Part shown: positions 1 to 9,990 of the stretch, in pieces
Layout of the letters: every line of letters starts with the position of its first letter
Position numbering within the stretch: the first letter of the stretch is position 1
NCBI GenBank assembly: GCA_011109175.1
Contig: RDEW01000049.1
Span: 23,480 to 63,292 of the forward strand
From: Dicyema japonicum
Taxonomy: Eukaryota > Dicyemida > Rhombozoa > Dicyemidae
Direction of reading: 5' to 3'
DNA length: 39,813 nt
The notes under the pieces: generated by a model
What the model saw: the letters and a program-made list of their open reading frames with translations, nothing else
Database searches by the model: none
Told to the model about the DNA's origin: nothing
Translations under genes and position numbers: made by a program

Positions 1-205
1 ACAATTGCATTAACAAAATTATACGCATATTGTTCTGATGTTTTAAAGACCGATGAGAATCAACTGATAATTTTTTTGAACAGTTGACTTTGGATAAACA
101 AAGAGAACAAAATAGAAGGCCATCGTCTGCAATACCGAACTCATCTTTGAATTCCGAGACTATACGCTTAGCTTTCTTAATCAACGAACACTTTGGTTTT
201 GGCAT
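1..205 (-). CDS. hAT/CGGBP1-like transposase, N-terminal part (runs off window)
   Basis: ATG at 205-203 opens 68 codons that continue past base 1. The product starts MPKPKCSLIKKAKR and holds a BED-like zinc finger: CSLC at residues 33-36, then a VNCSKK stretch and His at 51 and 56 (C-x2-C...H-x4-H). This layout is that of the N-terminus of CGGBP1-like proteins, which derive from hAT transposases, so it is probably a DNA-binding transposase or a domesticated relative. An AT-rich repeat begins 76 bases upstream, as it does beside the related fragment at 8280-8684. The family call is from remembered motif layout; whether the element is intact cannot be seen because the window ends. Confidence 0.6.
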   Translation of the reverse strand, partial: MPKPKCSLIKKAKRIVSEFKDEFGIADDGLLFCSLCLSKVNCSKKLSVDSHRSLKHQNNMRIILLMQL

Positions 206-280
206 CACAAAAAATACTATATAGCGTGCTAAATTATTTTATTATCATTTTATGGGTGATATTAAAATGATTTTTTAACT

Positions 281-660
281 GCAATTTAAATTAGCATTAA
301 AAAAATTAGCATTTAAAATCAAAAAAAGCACTTATAGCATTTATAATGTATGTTTTTTTTAACAAAATTAAAAAATAATTATTCCAAATTCAAATTTATA
401 TTAAAATAAGTATAAAAATAAAAATAGCATTTTAGCACTTAAATTGCCCTACTTATTACATTTATTCCAAATTAATGAGAAATTTGTTGTTTTAAGTCAT
501 TAAATGTATGTTCTTTTTTAACAAAATTAAAAAATAATTATTCCAAATTCAAATTTATATTAAAATAAGTATAAAAATAAAAATAGCATTTTAGCACTTA
601 AATTGCCCTACTTATTACATTTATTCCAAATTAATGAGAAATTTGTTGTTTTAAGTCATT
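281..660. repeat. AT-rich transposon-end repeat, tandem duplication of ~158 bases
   Basis: The segment starting near 345 is repeated from 503 with a period of 158-159 bases and very few differences. The 281-455 part recurs at 8685-8861. Each copy ends in the word gccctactta, so the opposite strand starts TAAGTAGGGC. A similar end, CAGTAGGGCGGA, is seen at about 9975 and resembles a hAT terminal inverted repeat. Both full copies lie directly 5' of transposase coding pieces on the minus strand. Confidence 0.7.
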
Positions 661-1739
661 AAATTTGCAGATATAAATGGGGTTCAGTCAACAATTTAAT
701 GTGACAGGAATCTCAATGAAAAAAGGCGCTACGTGTTATTGAGTTACCAGCATGGCAAATTAGTTAAAGATTTATTTAAAAGAACTCTGACCAAATTAAT
801 TTCAAGTACCTTACAGAGAGCATGAATAAATTGAGAATCCCACTGTACTACGACAAAAAAAAGAACATCCTTTCTTGTCGAGGAAAANTCATCCAGGGGC
901 GACATATACTCCGGTGGAAAAGAGCTAATAGTTCTTTTTCGAGATGCTTTAAGAGCATTCTGAGCGCCTCCAGAATTGTGGTTTCTGGTGAACCGTATAC
1001 GCGACGCTAAAAGCAACATTATTATTTTTTATTATGAAGCTTGCATTATTTTTTATTTAATTGTGTTTCCTATAAAAATAAAAATACTTAAAAGTTGAAT
1101 TTAATTTGTTTGTTATGGATTATGCTACAGTAAGATCTGAAAGCATTTCAATATCAAAATATCGAAATGAAATCTTAGTCTAAACACGTCGTGTTTATGT
1201 GAAGATAACTTATATTGATACTACTAATAATGTTTATATTCTCATCAATATTACTTTTATCCACATTTTATATACTACCACCTTTGCCCCGCCAAACAAG
1301 TATACTTCAATCTTTATCAAAAGAGACGTTATAGATTATTTAAAATTATATTGACCGTTCATTTTATCCTCGATTTTCTTCCTTTTAGTGATCAACGTGG
1401 GCTTCAGCAATTTTTTCTACGTGTTGCAGTAAGTCCAGGTTACTGATTTAGATTCCGCGAGCGAATTAACCGAGTGTTGTCCCTCTTCTCAATGACCAGT
1501 GATGACATGAATTATATCGTTTTATTATAAAATGGCAATGTTCTACTTCGCAACAATTTGGGGGACAATCGGAGGAATTATTCCGTCAGCGGATAATTTG
1601 TTTATTACGATTTGTAGCTTTTTTGTTGTAATGTGAATTGTTTTGTGTGGTTTATGTTTGTGGGGACTTGATAAAGGATTGAGTTATCGTATAATTCTGA
1701 GGTTCATGTCTTGACACTGGATTATTTTTTAAACGAAAA
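661..1739. other. AT-rich DNA without a supported gene
   Basis: Short ORFs overlap on both strands around 744-1019, interrupted by a single N at 888, but neither translation shows a recognisable domain. The rest is low-complexity AT-rich sequence. I see no gene. Confidence 0.5.
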
Positions 1740-1935
1740 GGGTTTTTTCTCTAATCTTGGAGAGTTCTCCAATTTTCTCTCTCATTTCTGACATAAATAA
1801 GTTCCCCCAATTTTTAATTTGAATAAGAAAATTGGTGTATCGATGTCTCCTTGCATCTCCATCAAGAGGAGTTCGATAGGTCATGTCTACCTTGATTGGA
1901 TGACAACATCAATTTTACTAGGGTTATAACTTGGT
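1740..1935 (+). repeat. Dispersed repeat, inverted copy at 6095-6290
   Basis: This stretch (words such as ctctaatcttggagag, aagttcccccaat and tgtctaccttg) matches the reverse complement of 6095-6290 along its length, with small insertions and deletions. No coding content was recognised, so the repeat class is unknown. Confidence 0.65.
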
Positions 1936-2267
1936 ACACGATGGCTATGTTAATACCTATGTTAAATATACCTCCAAAATTCTTCGAATAACACTAAATT
2001 ATATTTAAATCAGCCTGATACGACCTGCTATGTACCAAATCACAAACAAACCCTAGTAATTATGGTAAACTCTGGATTGACTTTTTGTTTATGAATGACG
2101 CTTTCTTATAGTAATCTGTCTGTTTATTTTTGGATTGAATAAAATTGTAGAATGGATATTAGCGAGTATTTCGACTGATTGGAATTATTAAATATTCATA
2201 TGCTTATGTAAACTTGGGAGTGAATTTAATTAACTAACCCCTTTTTGTCGTTTGAATGGTTGACGCC

Positions 2268-2462
2268 TTTCAAGTATTGTCTTCGTTTTTAACTTGCTCT
2301 CAGGCTGTTTAATCAAATGTTGGATCGAATAAAATAGTAGAATAGATAGTTTGAAGTGCGGCAANCTTTCAAGTATTGTCTTTGTTTTTAACTTGCTCTC
2401 AGGCTGTTTAATCGAATGTTGGATTGAATAAAATAGTGGAATAGATAGTTTAGAGTATGGCA
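2268..2462. repeat. Two ~97-base copies either side of a single N (2365)
   Basis: The unit begins ctttcaagtattgtctt and ends in ggcaa. It is present before and after the N with about five mismatches. Copies this similar on both sides of a one-base gap could be two haplotypes or overlapping contig ends. A diverged relative lies just upstream at 2100-2160. Confidence 0.7.
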
Positions 2463-2576
2463 AATGCGAAAAAATCTACATGCTTATGAAAAATGCGAGA
2501 GAGTTTTAACTATCTCAGTGGTGAATTAAAAGAAATGATCTGTAATTCAAAATTATATATCCATTTGAGAGCTTAT

Positions 2577-2646
2577 TGTCGGATGGTGCAGTGTCATAAG
2601 TGCCGGACAAGTCCTGAGAGGCCCAGGTTCGAATCATCAGAATAGG
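2577..2646 (+). ncRNA. tRNA-like relic (possible tRNA-derived SINE head)
   Basis: An A-box-like tggtgcagtg (2584-2593) and a B-box ggttcgaatc (2626-2635) are spaced as in a tRNA, and the surrounding bases resemble a leucine tRNA. However, the acceptor and T stems do not pair, so this is not a functional tRNA. It may be a pseudogene or the promoter head of a SINE. Confidence 0.3.
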
Positions 2647-3893
2647 ACTCCTTAGTAATTATTATGCACACACGCAACAACAAGAAAGTTAATACAATGA
2701 CGTCGCTTTTGCCGCACCGCGTTTACTTATTATAGCTGTTCTTTTGTCTAATAAAGTGTGTGCCCTGCCATGCGGACTTAAATATTGTGGATTACGTGAA
2801 AAGGCAGTTATTATTATAGCTTATTTCTTAATGAGCAGAAGGGTGAAATCATTCCTGATAGGACAAGTCCTGAATAATCAGAGTCTGAAGAAACGAGAAT
2901 CTCGGATTTATTTTAAGAATAAACCAAAGTATTCATGTTAGTTATGTCTAGTGTGAGTATAAACCTACAAAATATTCCACAACAAAACAAACAAACATCA
3001 CATCAGTGAAGAGTTCAGAATAATTGAAGTTTTAAGTGTTCGGCCTACTCACTCTAGCTGAACAGGCATTGACAGTATTTTTGGAAGTTTGTCAGAACGA
3101 AATTGTCTGTATACGTAAAATAATGGACTTGGGAAATTCCTATTACAAACAAAAAGATGGCAATTCATCCGACAGATTTCAACCGTGTCTTCACATACTG
3201 ACGGATTCGAGGAATGTAAACCAGTCACTTCAAAAGCACGTTTTTTGGAAAACAATTTTATCATAAACTGTGGATGATGGCTATTCACATCCGCTGTTGA
3301 ACAATCTTCGGTAATAGTTAGTATAGAGTCTCATTGCAGTTCTATTCCTTATTTTATTGATGACTCAATTAATTCCTCCATGTATTCCAGAGTTTAAAAA
3401 ACTAATTGGGACGAAACTGAATGATCTCATAAATTGTGTTTTCGTCAGTTTGTAACACTATTTATCAAACTTTTATTAATATAGTATTTCAAGCCATATT
3501 TCTCATCTGAATGCGCCTTTGGTTACCGTGCATATCTTGTACAAATTTGAGAAAAATTGAGGATGTACAAAAAAATGCTTACTGACTAACAGAGTGTCTT
3601 CACAGTAAGGTTGATCTGCCACTTGAATTTAGAGAAATTAACTCAAATAGCTAATATAGAACACGACACCACTAGGCAAATTATATGGTTATTTATTGTT
3701 TATTTTTTAGACATTCTTAATCCAAGCAAGAAATTAAACTAACTTTACATGATAATGATGAATTTCATTAACATCCACGCATTTTTTCAATATTAATAAA
3801 AATAATTCAGACGATAATTTAAAAAAAATATAATTTTATAATATTTATATTTGAAAATTATTTTTTAATAAAAAATAGGCGGAATAAATTAAA
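2647..3893. other. Intergenic DNA upstream of the cathepsin-like gene
   Basis: Only short ORFs with no recognisable domains are present (2744-2941; 3036-3288 on both strands). The last 150 bases before the cathepsin-like start are strongly AT-rich. Nothing else is supported. Confidence 0.5.
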
Positions 3894-5063
3894 ATGATCG
3901 GCCTGATTATCATTACTTGCCATTTATTTTTTAGTTACTTTAGTTCGTCTATAATTCATTTCAAGTATGAATTAATGAATGATTCCATCAACAAGGATGA
4001 ATATTATGAAATTCAGTGGAATAATTTCATAGAAAAATATAGTCAATATAATTTTCACTTTAGATAAATCATATTCTGGACTTGAACTCCAAGTGAGAAT
4101 TGCTATTTTTAAAGAAAAGCTAAGATTTATTAATAGTCACAATTTGCTTTCAAAGCAAGGAAAAGTTACGTATGAATTAGGAGTTAATCAGTTTGCTGAC
4201 ATGGTTAAATTACAATATATTTTTGTAGACAAGAAGAGAAATTATCAAACCGACAAAATTATCTGGTTCGTATAATTTTTATGATTCATACGAAAATGAA
4301 TTACTTGAAGATTACTCAGTTAACGAAAATAAATTAAAATATCCTTTATCTTTTAATTGGAGAAAGCAAAACTGTGTTACTGGAGTAAAAACGCAGGGAG
4401 TTAGATGCCTTTCGTGGTATGCATTGGGGGCGGTAATCGACTATTGAATATATATTTAGTTGGCTACGTTGGAGTCGCATTTGGCAATCAAACACAATAT
4501 TCTTGTAACTTTGAGTATACAAAACATTGTTGATTGTGTATATGTTCATGGTTGTGCTGGAGGAAATTCAATTAAAGTCTATAAGTACATAATGAAGAAC
4601 TTAGGAATTAATTCTGAAAAGCGATATCCATATAAAAGAAAGGTTTTTTTTGAAAATAATGATGTAGGAAGGTAAATGCAATAATGGACAACCAAATATT
4701 AAATTTAATTTGACTAGGTATATAAAAATTAAGAATGGTGATGAAAAAATGCTTATGCATGTTCTCGTAAAGTCTGGTCCTGTTACTGTTGAATTTTATT
4801 CTTCCATGAATAGCTTTCATAATTATCATCGAGGTAATTATAAGTGAAACGTTTAAGGAATATACTACATAAAACATTGTTTTACTGATAAAACAGATCA
4901 TGTAATGTCTGTTGTTGGTTATGGAGTTTCGAAGGGAAAAAAATATTGGCTAATTAAAAATGGATGGGGAAAACATTGGGGAATTAATGGATACTTGAAA
5001 CTGGCACGCGGGATGAATAATTGCAAATTTCCTTTAAATAGTATATATCCGATAATCGAATAA
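3894..5063 (+). CDS. Cathepsin L-like (peptidase C1A) protein with Ser at the catalytic Cys position
   Basis: Six exons (3894-4041, 4064-4203, 4229-4432, 4460-4642, 4668-4833, 4858-5063) joined by introns of 22, 25, 27, 25 and 24 bases encode 348 residues. There is a hydrophobic signal peptide (about residues 2-20), an I29 inhibitor prodomain ending in GVNQFADM, and a C1A domain with GCAGG, GPVTVEF and YWLIKNGWG motifs. The active-site block is KTQGVRCLSW instead of the usual NQGQCGSCW: Gln152 (oxyanion hole) and Trp159 are kept, but Ser158 stands at the nucleophile position and the Cys three residues earlier is shifted. His295 and Asn315 are present. Family members with this change (silicateins, some SERA proteins) are poor or non-classical proteases. 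The frame is fully open through all six exons, which suggests a working gene. Confidence 0.9.
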
Positions 5064-6094
5064 TTTATTTTTTAAATTGGTTAAAATTTGGTTTTTCGCA
5101 GATTAAATTGTTTTAATTATTTTTGATTAACAAATTAGATATAATTGTGATGTGTTATTATATAGTTGTCGTTTTTTAATTACTTAATATGCTTATCTTC
5201 ATTTTTATTATGCACGGATAGTTAAGGCTTTTTCCTTGCTTCAGCTAACAAAAGATCTAACAGGACAACATTTGTTCTTCTTGGAGCTGAGGATTATTTA
5301 TTTTTAGAGCATTCATTATTAAAATATGAGGAGTCATTTAGCTGATTGCTATCCTTAATGAACCGCATCGCGAGAGGTATAGGATTAAAGATAAATGAGC
5401 TCGATTTGGCTTCTCCGTTTTCTGAGAATTGTGATGATGTAAGTTACTACCACAGTGACATGATTTTTGTAAGAATGATAACCCTTTGTATGCGCAGAGT
5501 AGGATTAGCTGAATAATCTTTCGGAATAAGAATCTTTCAAGTAATTATAAATTTAATAAAATATCTCCAATATCACCTATGCACTCATATATTCTTTATC
5601 ATAATTTTATGATGATGAATATTCCGAACGAGTTTTGGAAATTTTTTTGAAGTAGATTTTTGTAAAATAATTTCCAAAACGCTTTACAGAATGGGTATAT
5701 GACTTTGAATCAAAGCTTCGGTTCAATTTCGATAGTTCATCAATTTTTATTTGCCAAGAAGTCTGCCCGTCATGATGTTATCTCTTTTGAGAGACGCGTA
5801 CTATGCAGATTTCTGTAGGTCTTTAGCATAGCTTACCTCCAACAGGCTTAGAAAAAGTCCTAGCTGCAATACAAAAGTCAATTAATAATTCCCTTGCCTT
5901 CGACAAGATTTTAATGACCTTATTCTATAAAAGAGACTGTTAGGATTTATAAGTGTATCCTATGGTTGAATACGTTTCTACGGGTTTGAAGAAGGTGGAA
6001 CTGGTATTATTAACACAGTTTGTTAACAACAAAAATTCCTGTGTGTATAATGTGTAGCGACTAGCCTTAATGCCATGGCATACACCTAGTACGA
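5064..6094. other. Intergenic DNA with coding-like scraps
   Basis: From about 5245 to 5510 the plus strand reads open in two frames in succession (for example RSNRTTFVLLGAEDYLF, then after a stop and frame change LLSLMNRIARGIGLK). This could be an exon pair or a decayed gene, but I recognise no family. The remainder shows nothing supported. Confidence 0.3.
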
Positions 6095-6290
6095 TTAATT
6101 TCGTCATCCAAACAAGGTAGACTTGACCTCCCGACCTCCACTTGATGGAGACAGGAGATACAAGGAGATAGGAGATGCAAGTAGACATCGATATACCAAT
6201 ATCTTTAAAATTGGGGGAACTTGTTTAAGTCAGACATGAAGAGGAAATTGGAGCCCTCTCCAAGATTAGAGAAGAAACCCTCTTCTTATG
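6095..6290 (-). repeat. Dispersed repeat, inverted copy of 1740-1935
   Basis: The reverse complement matches 1740-1935. The overlapping minus-strand ORF at 5940-6188 has no recognisable domain and is treated as non-coding. The copy ends at a single N (6300), immediately followed by a SINE-like element. Confidence 0.65.
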
Positions 6291-6300
6291 GAAAATAATN

Positions 6301-6545
6301 GAGTGGCGTCATGTGATCCACCTGTCTAGGTGGCGCCCAGTGCCAGGCACGAAAAAGGATCGTTTGCTCTCCCCCACTCCACTGGAGGGGTTTCCACAAC
6401 TGCATGTAATGGACGTCTTACCTTTTATGCTGATTCCGGATGGACTCTCTGTAGAAGTGTAAACTGGATACACTTAATTAGTTGTTTACTTTAACTTCTT
6501 TATCTGTGTATCCGAGTTAATAAATAATAGTGGTTAGTGCTGGTT
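6301..6545 (+). mobile_element. Short structured non-autonomous retroelement, copy A
   Basis: It starts gagtggcgtcatgtg and matches 14235-14450 closely. It contains a perfect hairpin (ccacct-gtct-aggtgg), a second one (gtgcc-a-ggcac) and near the 3' end the inverted pair ggatacac...gtgtatcc, followed by an A/T trinucleotide-like tail (gttaataaataat). Its first ~90 bases resemble the 5' end of the 2A-bearing LINE at 22080-24050, so it may be a deletion derivative mobilised by that LINE. Confidence 0.6.
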
Positions 6546-6569
6546 GCTCTGGGTTCTGGTTTCATCAAA

Positions 6570-6800
6570 TCCTAGGAGGCATCTGATGATCTACTTTTCT
6601 TAAGAGACATTCCTGGGCGGTATCCAAGAAGGATCTATCTCTTCCCTACTCCAGTGAAAAGCGGATATGGATGGACGTGATCCTCGTACAGGATGCGTCT
6701 CCGTTTGACCGTGGTAACTGGATATACCGATAAATTAGACTTTAATTTACTGTTAACCCCTTTCTGGTATATCCTGGGTTATTACTATTATTATTAAAAA
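6570..6800 (+). mobile_element. Related short retroelement, copy C
   Basis: It shares with copy A the aaggatc...ctccc.actcca segment, the words gtggtaactgga and the 3' hairpin, here ggatatacc...ggtatatcc, then gggttattactattatt. The stem differs from copy A by changes on both sides that keep pairing. Its ATT-rich tail meets the tail of the opposite-strand LINE piece at 6822-7193. Confidence 0.5.
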
Positions 6801-6821
6801 ACACTCCCGAAAAACATAAAA

Positions 6822-7193
6822 TTAGTTAAGTTTCCCTTGTGCCGTATTCCTAATCATCCTCTCCGTCAGCCTCGACCATGATCTTCTGTTGCGCGCTAGT
6901 TCTCTTAGGTAGTCTAGGTCGTCCGCCATTTCCATTATAATGTTAAATGCTGCCCACACTCTTGTAACACAGTGAATCAGGTCCTGATGGACTGCAAATC
7001 CGAGACCATAATGTCTGCAGGCCGATGAGAGGGTAAAAAGGTGGAATTTTCTAAACAGTTCTGTAAATTGTACGGTCGTTTTTGTCTCTTGTAGACAGCA
7101 GACAGAGACGTCGTATTTAGTTAGATCTCATGCCAGTTGATGTTTCTTGTAAGATTGTTTAAGTCCTTTGCAATTAAAAGATCCCAGAGTGAA
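6822..7193 (-). pseudogene. LINE remnant: endonuclease start joined to ORF C-terminus
   Basis: The minus strand reads FTLGSFNCKGLKQSY, one internal stop, then KYDVSVCCLQETKT (the Asn and the LQET glutamate motifs of an EEP endonuclease). After about 50 more residues it passes straight into MADDLDYLRELARNRRSW and a stop at 6824-6822. The latter is the typical end of RTE/CR1-like ORF2 proteins. The reverse transcriptase between them is missing, so this is an internally deleted copy. An (ATT)n-like tail follows on its 3' side. Confidence 0.7.
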
Positions 7194-7203
7194 TGGAGAA
7201 GTC

Positions 7204-7521
7204 GGTAAGGAATCCTGAGTTATTAAATAAGTTATAGGACATTATATTAGTAATTTTGTTGTTTTTTATATTTGTTAGGAGTGTTTTTTAATGTAACAGT
7301 TCACTGTTTTCTATGATGTGAGTGAGGGGACGTACGGTCAATCACTAGTAATCAGAAAGGCTTTTGATATTTTTATCTCCCCATATAGATGCGAGGTCGA
7401 GGCTTGGAAACGTACACTTAAGGAGGGATAAAAGATGTCTTCAATCTGATTACCAAGTTTTTCAAGAAGAGAGTACGAGTGATGGTGCCCGTTGATTGTC
7501 TCAAACAGTCAACATTTAAGG
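7204..7521. other. Intergenic DNA
   Basis: No ORF, RNA gene or repeat with support was seen here. Confidence 0.4.
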
Positions 7522-7788
7522 GAAGGACTGTGCTAAAAAATGTCAATCCGCAATTGAAAAATGCGACAAAACAAGCCAGCGTCAATAGCAGTATGACTAA
7601 GATTTTAACATAACATTAAAGGACACCGTGAAATGGAAAAAAAATATTCTAATTNGAAGGACTGTGCTAAAAAATGTCAATCCGTAATTGAAAAATGCGA
7701 TAAAACAAGCCAACGTCAATAGCAGTATGACTAAGATTTTAACTTAACATTAAAGGACACCGTGAAATGGAAAAAAAATATTCTAATT
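7522..7788. repeat. Two ~133-base copies around a single N (7655)
   Basis: The unit starts gaaggactgtgctaaaaaatg and ends in aaaatattctaatt. The two copies differ at about four bases. A smaller 37-base pair, acgtaggatccgggtatgag and following, flanks another single N at 7973. Both look like unmerged overlaps. Confidence 0.75.
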
Positions 7789-8279
7789 GTTCGAAAGGTG
7801 GGGGTAGTGACGTACCTCTATTGCACGGAATATCTTCATGATTGATGAATGCCCACGTCTTTCTTTGAGCATGGATGATATGACGAACTCAGAAGACACC
7901 AGAAACCATAAGTTCAGAATGAATGCGCTGGATGTACGTAGGATCCGGGTATGAGCCTTACCCCACCAAAATNACGTAGGATCCGGGTATGAGCCATGAC
8001 CCACCAAAATTGATGAGCTTGGAGGATTCAAAGTTACACGTTTATGATGTTAGTTAATTCGATGTTGATAATAACGCAGAGAAAACGATATTTCGGTTAC
8101 TAGTATCTGAGTCTAGTGGTCGTTGGTCTTATACTGTGATCAGGGGATATCTGGGTTGCGGTGATGTTAATATCGTTTGCTAGGGATGATTGTCAACCCT
8201 CTACCTTCGACATAGAATGATCTCCCTACTGATGCACATCGTTCCTTATTATAATCGGTGGACTCATGTAAGTTATAAA
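7789..8279. other. Intergenic DNA
   Basis: It contains the 37-base duplication around N 7973 and a short minus-strand ORF (7783-8031) without a recognisable domain. Nothing further was identified. Confidence 0.4.
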
Positions 8280-8684
8280 TTATAACTTTATATAATTTTT
8301 TGCCTTGTCATTATCAAATTGTAGTCCTTGTGTATCATAATATGCCCGATTGATTGAGTAGTCACAACACTCCGAAAGTTTAAGAAGATCCGGATTGTTG
8401 ACATGATGTTTAGCATTTAATACTAAAACTCCATCTGACTGAAATGCGTTAACAATTTCAAAATTCATGAAATAATATTTCACTGCTTGAAACCAACTTC
8501 CCCATCTGCATAAATTAAGCAAAAGAATACCTAGTAACTACCACATCAAGTGGGGGGTATCCAACATCCTTGAACAAATTACGACGTTTTCGGTTTTTTA
8601 CTGTAGCAGCTTTAATGCTTGCAATTAAGCCATCTATTTCCGAATATGCACACTTTATACGTAAAATCGTATTGTGTGACAAAT
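8280..8684 (-). pseudogene. hAT/CGGBP1-like transposase, C-terminal fragment with a 25-base intron
   Basis: Coding runs 8684-8531, then a 25-base GT..AG intron (8530-8506), then 8505-8280 to a stop. Across the junction it reads PPLDVVVTRWGSWFQAVKYY. The PLxxVxTRWGxWxxAxxYY pattern is a hallmark near the C-terminus of CGGBP1-like hAT transposases. The N-terminal two thirds are absent: codons start directly beside the AT-rich repeat at 8685, so this is an internally deleted copy. The intron shows the host's very short intron type. Confidence 0.7.
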
Positions 8685-8861
8685 GCAATTTAAATTAGCA
8701 TTTAAAAAAAAGTTAGCATTTAAAATTAAAAAGCACTTATAGCATTTATAATGTATGTTCTTTTTTAACAAAATTAAAAAATAATTATTCCAAATTCAAT
8801 TTTATATTAAAATAAGTATAAAAAATAAAAATAGCATTTTAGCACTTAAATTGCCCTACTT
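8685..8861. repeat. AT-rich transposon-end repeat, third copy
   Basis: It matches 281-455 almost base for base, from gcaatttaaattagc to attgccctactta. It lies directly 5' of the truncated transposase fragment (minus strand), as the first copy lies 5' of the ORF at 1-205. Confidence 0.75.
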
Positions 8862-9255
8862 ATAATCTACCTTAATCTCACATCGCCGAAATCCGGGTCC
8901 CTCCAATATCCGCGGAGTATATCTATTAGTTCCCATATAGTCCAGGTAGAGGAGATGACGATTGGTCTGGGGGATTTTCATGTGAGCCATTTCCCAGCTC
9001 CACCATCAGATTTGACATCTGAGTATTAATCCAGTCGTTTCTCGACGGTAAGACTTAAAGACTAAACTCATTGGGATTCGAAATAAAACCTTCATGGTTA
9101 TGTAGTCCACACGTGCTATAAGACACAGTTAAGTTCCCCTGTAAGTCAGTCACTAGTAAGTGGAAGCTTAAGGTGATCTGATGCACTATGGAATAGCTCT
9201 AGTACATTTATTGCCTTAATATCCTCAAAGTGGATATAATCTCTCGTTTCCCTTC
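8862..9255. other. Coding-like debris, unassigned
   Basis: The minus strand shows a peptide ending ELIDILRGYWRDPDFGDVR near 8880-8940, and other short open pieces, but with stops between them. It resembles a decayed element. I could not assign a family. Confidence 0.3.
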
Positions 9256-9830
9256 TTAACTCGGAGAACGTACCGAAAAGAACCATTTCTCTTCCCCATC
9301 CAGGCTACTCGTATAAATTTTCATTTTTCCAATTAAGTCAACTGCGGGATATTTTGACATTATTTTCATTGTACAATTTTGTAGCAAATAAAAAAAACAA
9401 GTAATATGAAAAATTTTATTATTTTCATTTTTCACTATCTTGCCAGCCTTCACAATATAAGGAGCCGCTAATAAGTAAAATCAAATTTGAAATTTTTAAT
9501 AAGAATTTATCAAAAACATCTCCAATGGTTGGAATTATAGCATTCGAATATGAATTAATAGCTGATTTCATAATGTTTTTCTTCTTTTTCTTCAGAAAGA
9601 AAAGGTTGAGTGGTCTCTATACTTTTTTGGCATTGTGTCTGATGTCTACTGCCATTAGGATGTTGATCGATGTAGCATTGTTTAGATGATTTTACTATCT
9701 GAGCATTTTTGGCAAAAAATAAATCTCCTTTAGGTGCTCTTGTAAATATTTATGAGTTTCTGGAAATTGCTTTTGAAATTCGTTCCTTATTTTTTCCTCT
9801 GTATTTTAATGTTTGATAAAATAAAAACCT
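9256..9830 (-). pseudogene. Decayed hAT/CGGBP1-like transposase, N-terminal and middle part
   Basis: Reading down the minus strand in shifting frames gives EEKIRNEFQKQFPETHKYL, then a zinc-finger-like CQKC...CYIDQHPNGSRH. Next comes PTIGDVFDKFL and then KIFHITCFFYLLQNCTMKIM followed by KYPAVDLIGK. These follow the order of the BED finger and the IHxTCxxH...YPxVDxLI block of the same transposase family as 1-205 and 8280-8684. Several frame changes mean it is dead. Confidence 0.6.
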
Positions 9831-9839
9831 CATTAAATG

Positions 9840-9990
9840 AAGGCACAACAAAAAACAATTTATAATTTGTAATTTAAAATTAAATGAAAAAAATACTAAT
9901 AAAATTAAAAAAATAATTATAAAAATTATGTCCTATTTTAGGACAATTTTATATTTGAAATAGGACAATTTCCGCCCTACTGATTACTCA
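9840..9990. repeat. AT-rich DNA ending in a hAT-like terminal sequence
   Basis: It ends ...ttccgccctactgattactc; the opposite strand therefore begins CAGTAGGGCGGAAATTG, which fits a hAT-type terminal inverted repeat and shares AGTAGGGC with the ends of the repeats at 281-660 and 8685-8861. It is placed 5' of the decayed transposase at 9256-9830. Confidence 0.45.

Noticed and set aside
822-1010. A retroviral or Pao-like integrase segment
   Set aside because: The short peptide has only a vague resemblance, contains an unknown base and lacks any catalytic motif.
2230-2463. A 77-codon ORF with internal repeats
   Set aside because: The repetition comes from the duplicated segment around N 2365; no protein family fits.
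2577-2646. A functional tRNA gene
   Set aside because: A and B boxes are present but the acceptor and T stems do not pair.
4093-4675. Two separate small proteins at 4093-4275 and 4460-4675
   Set aside because: They are exons of the single cathepsin-like gene read through its introns.
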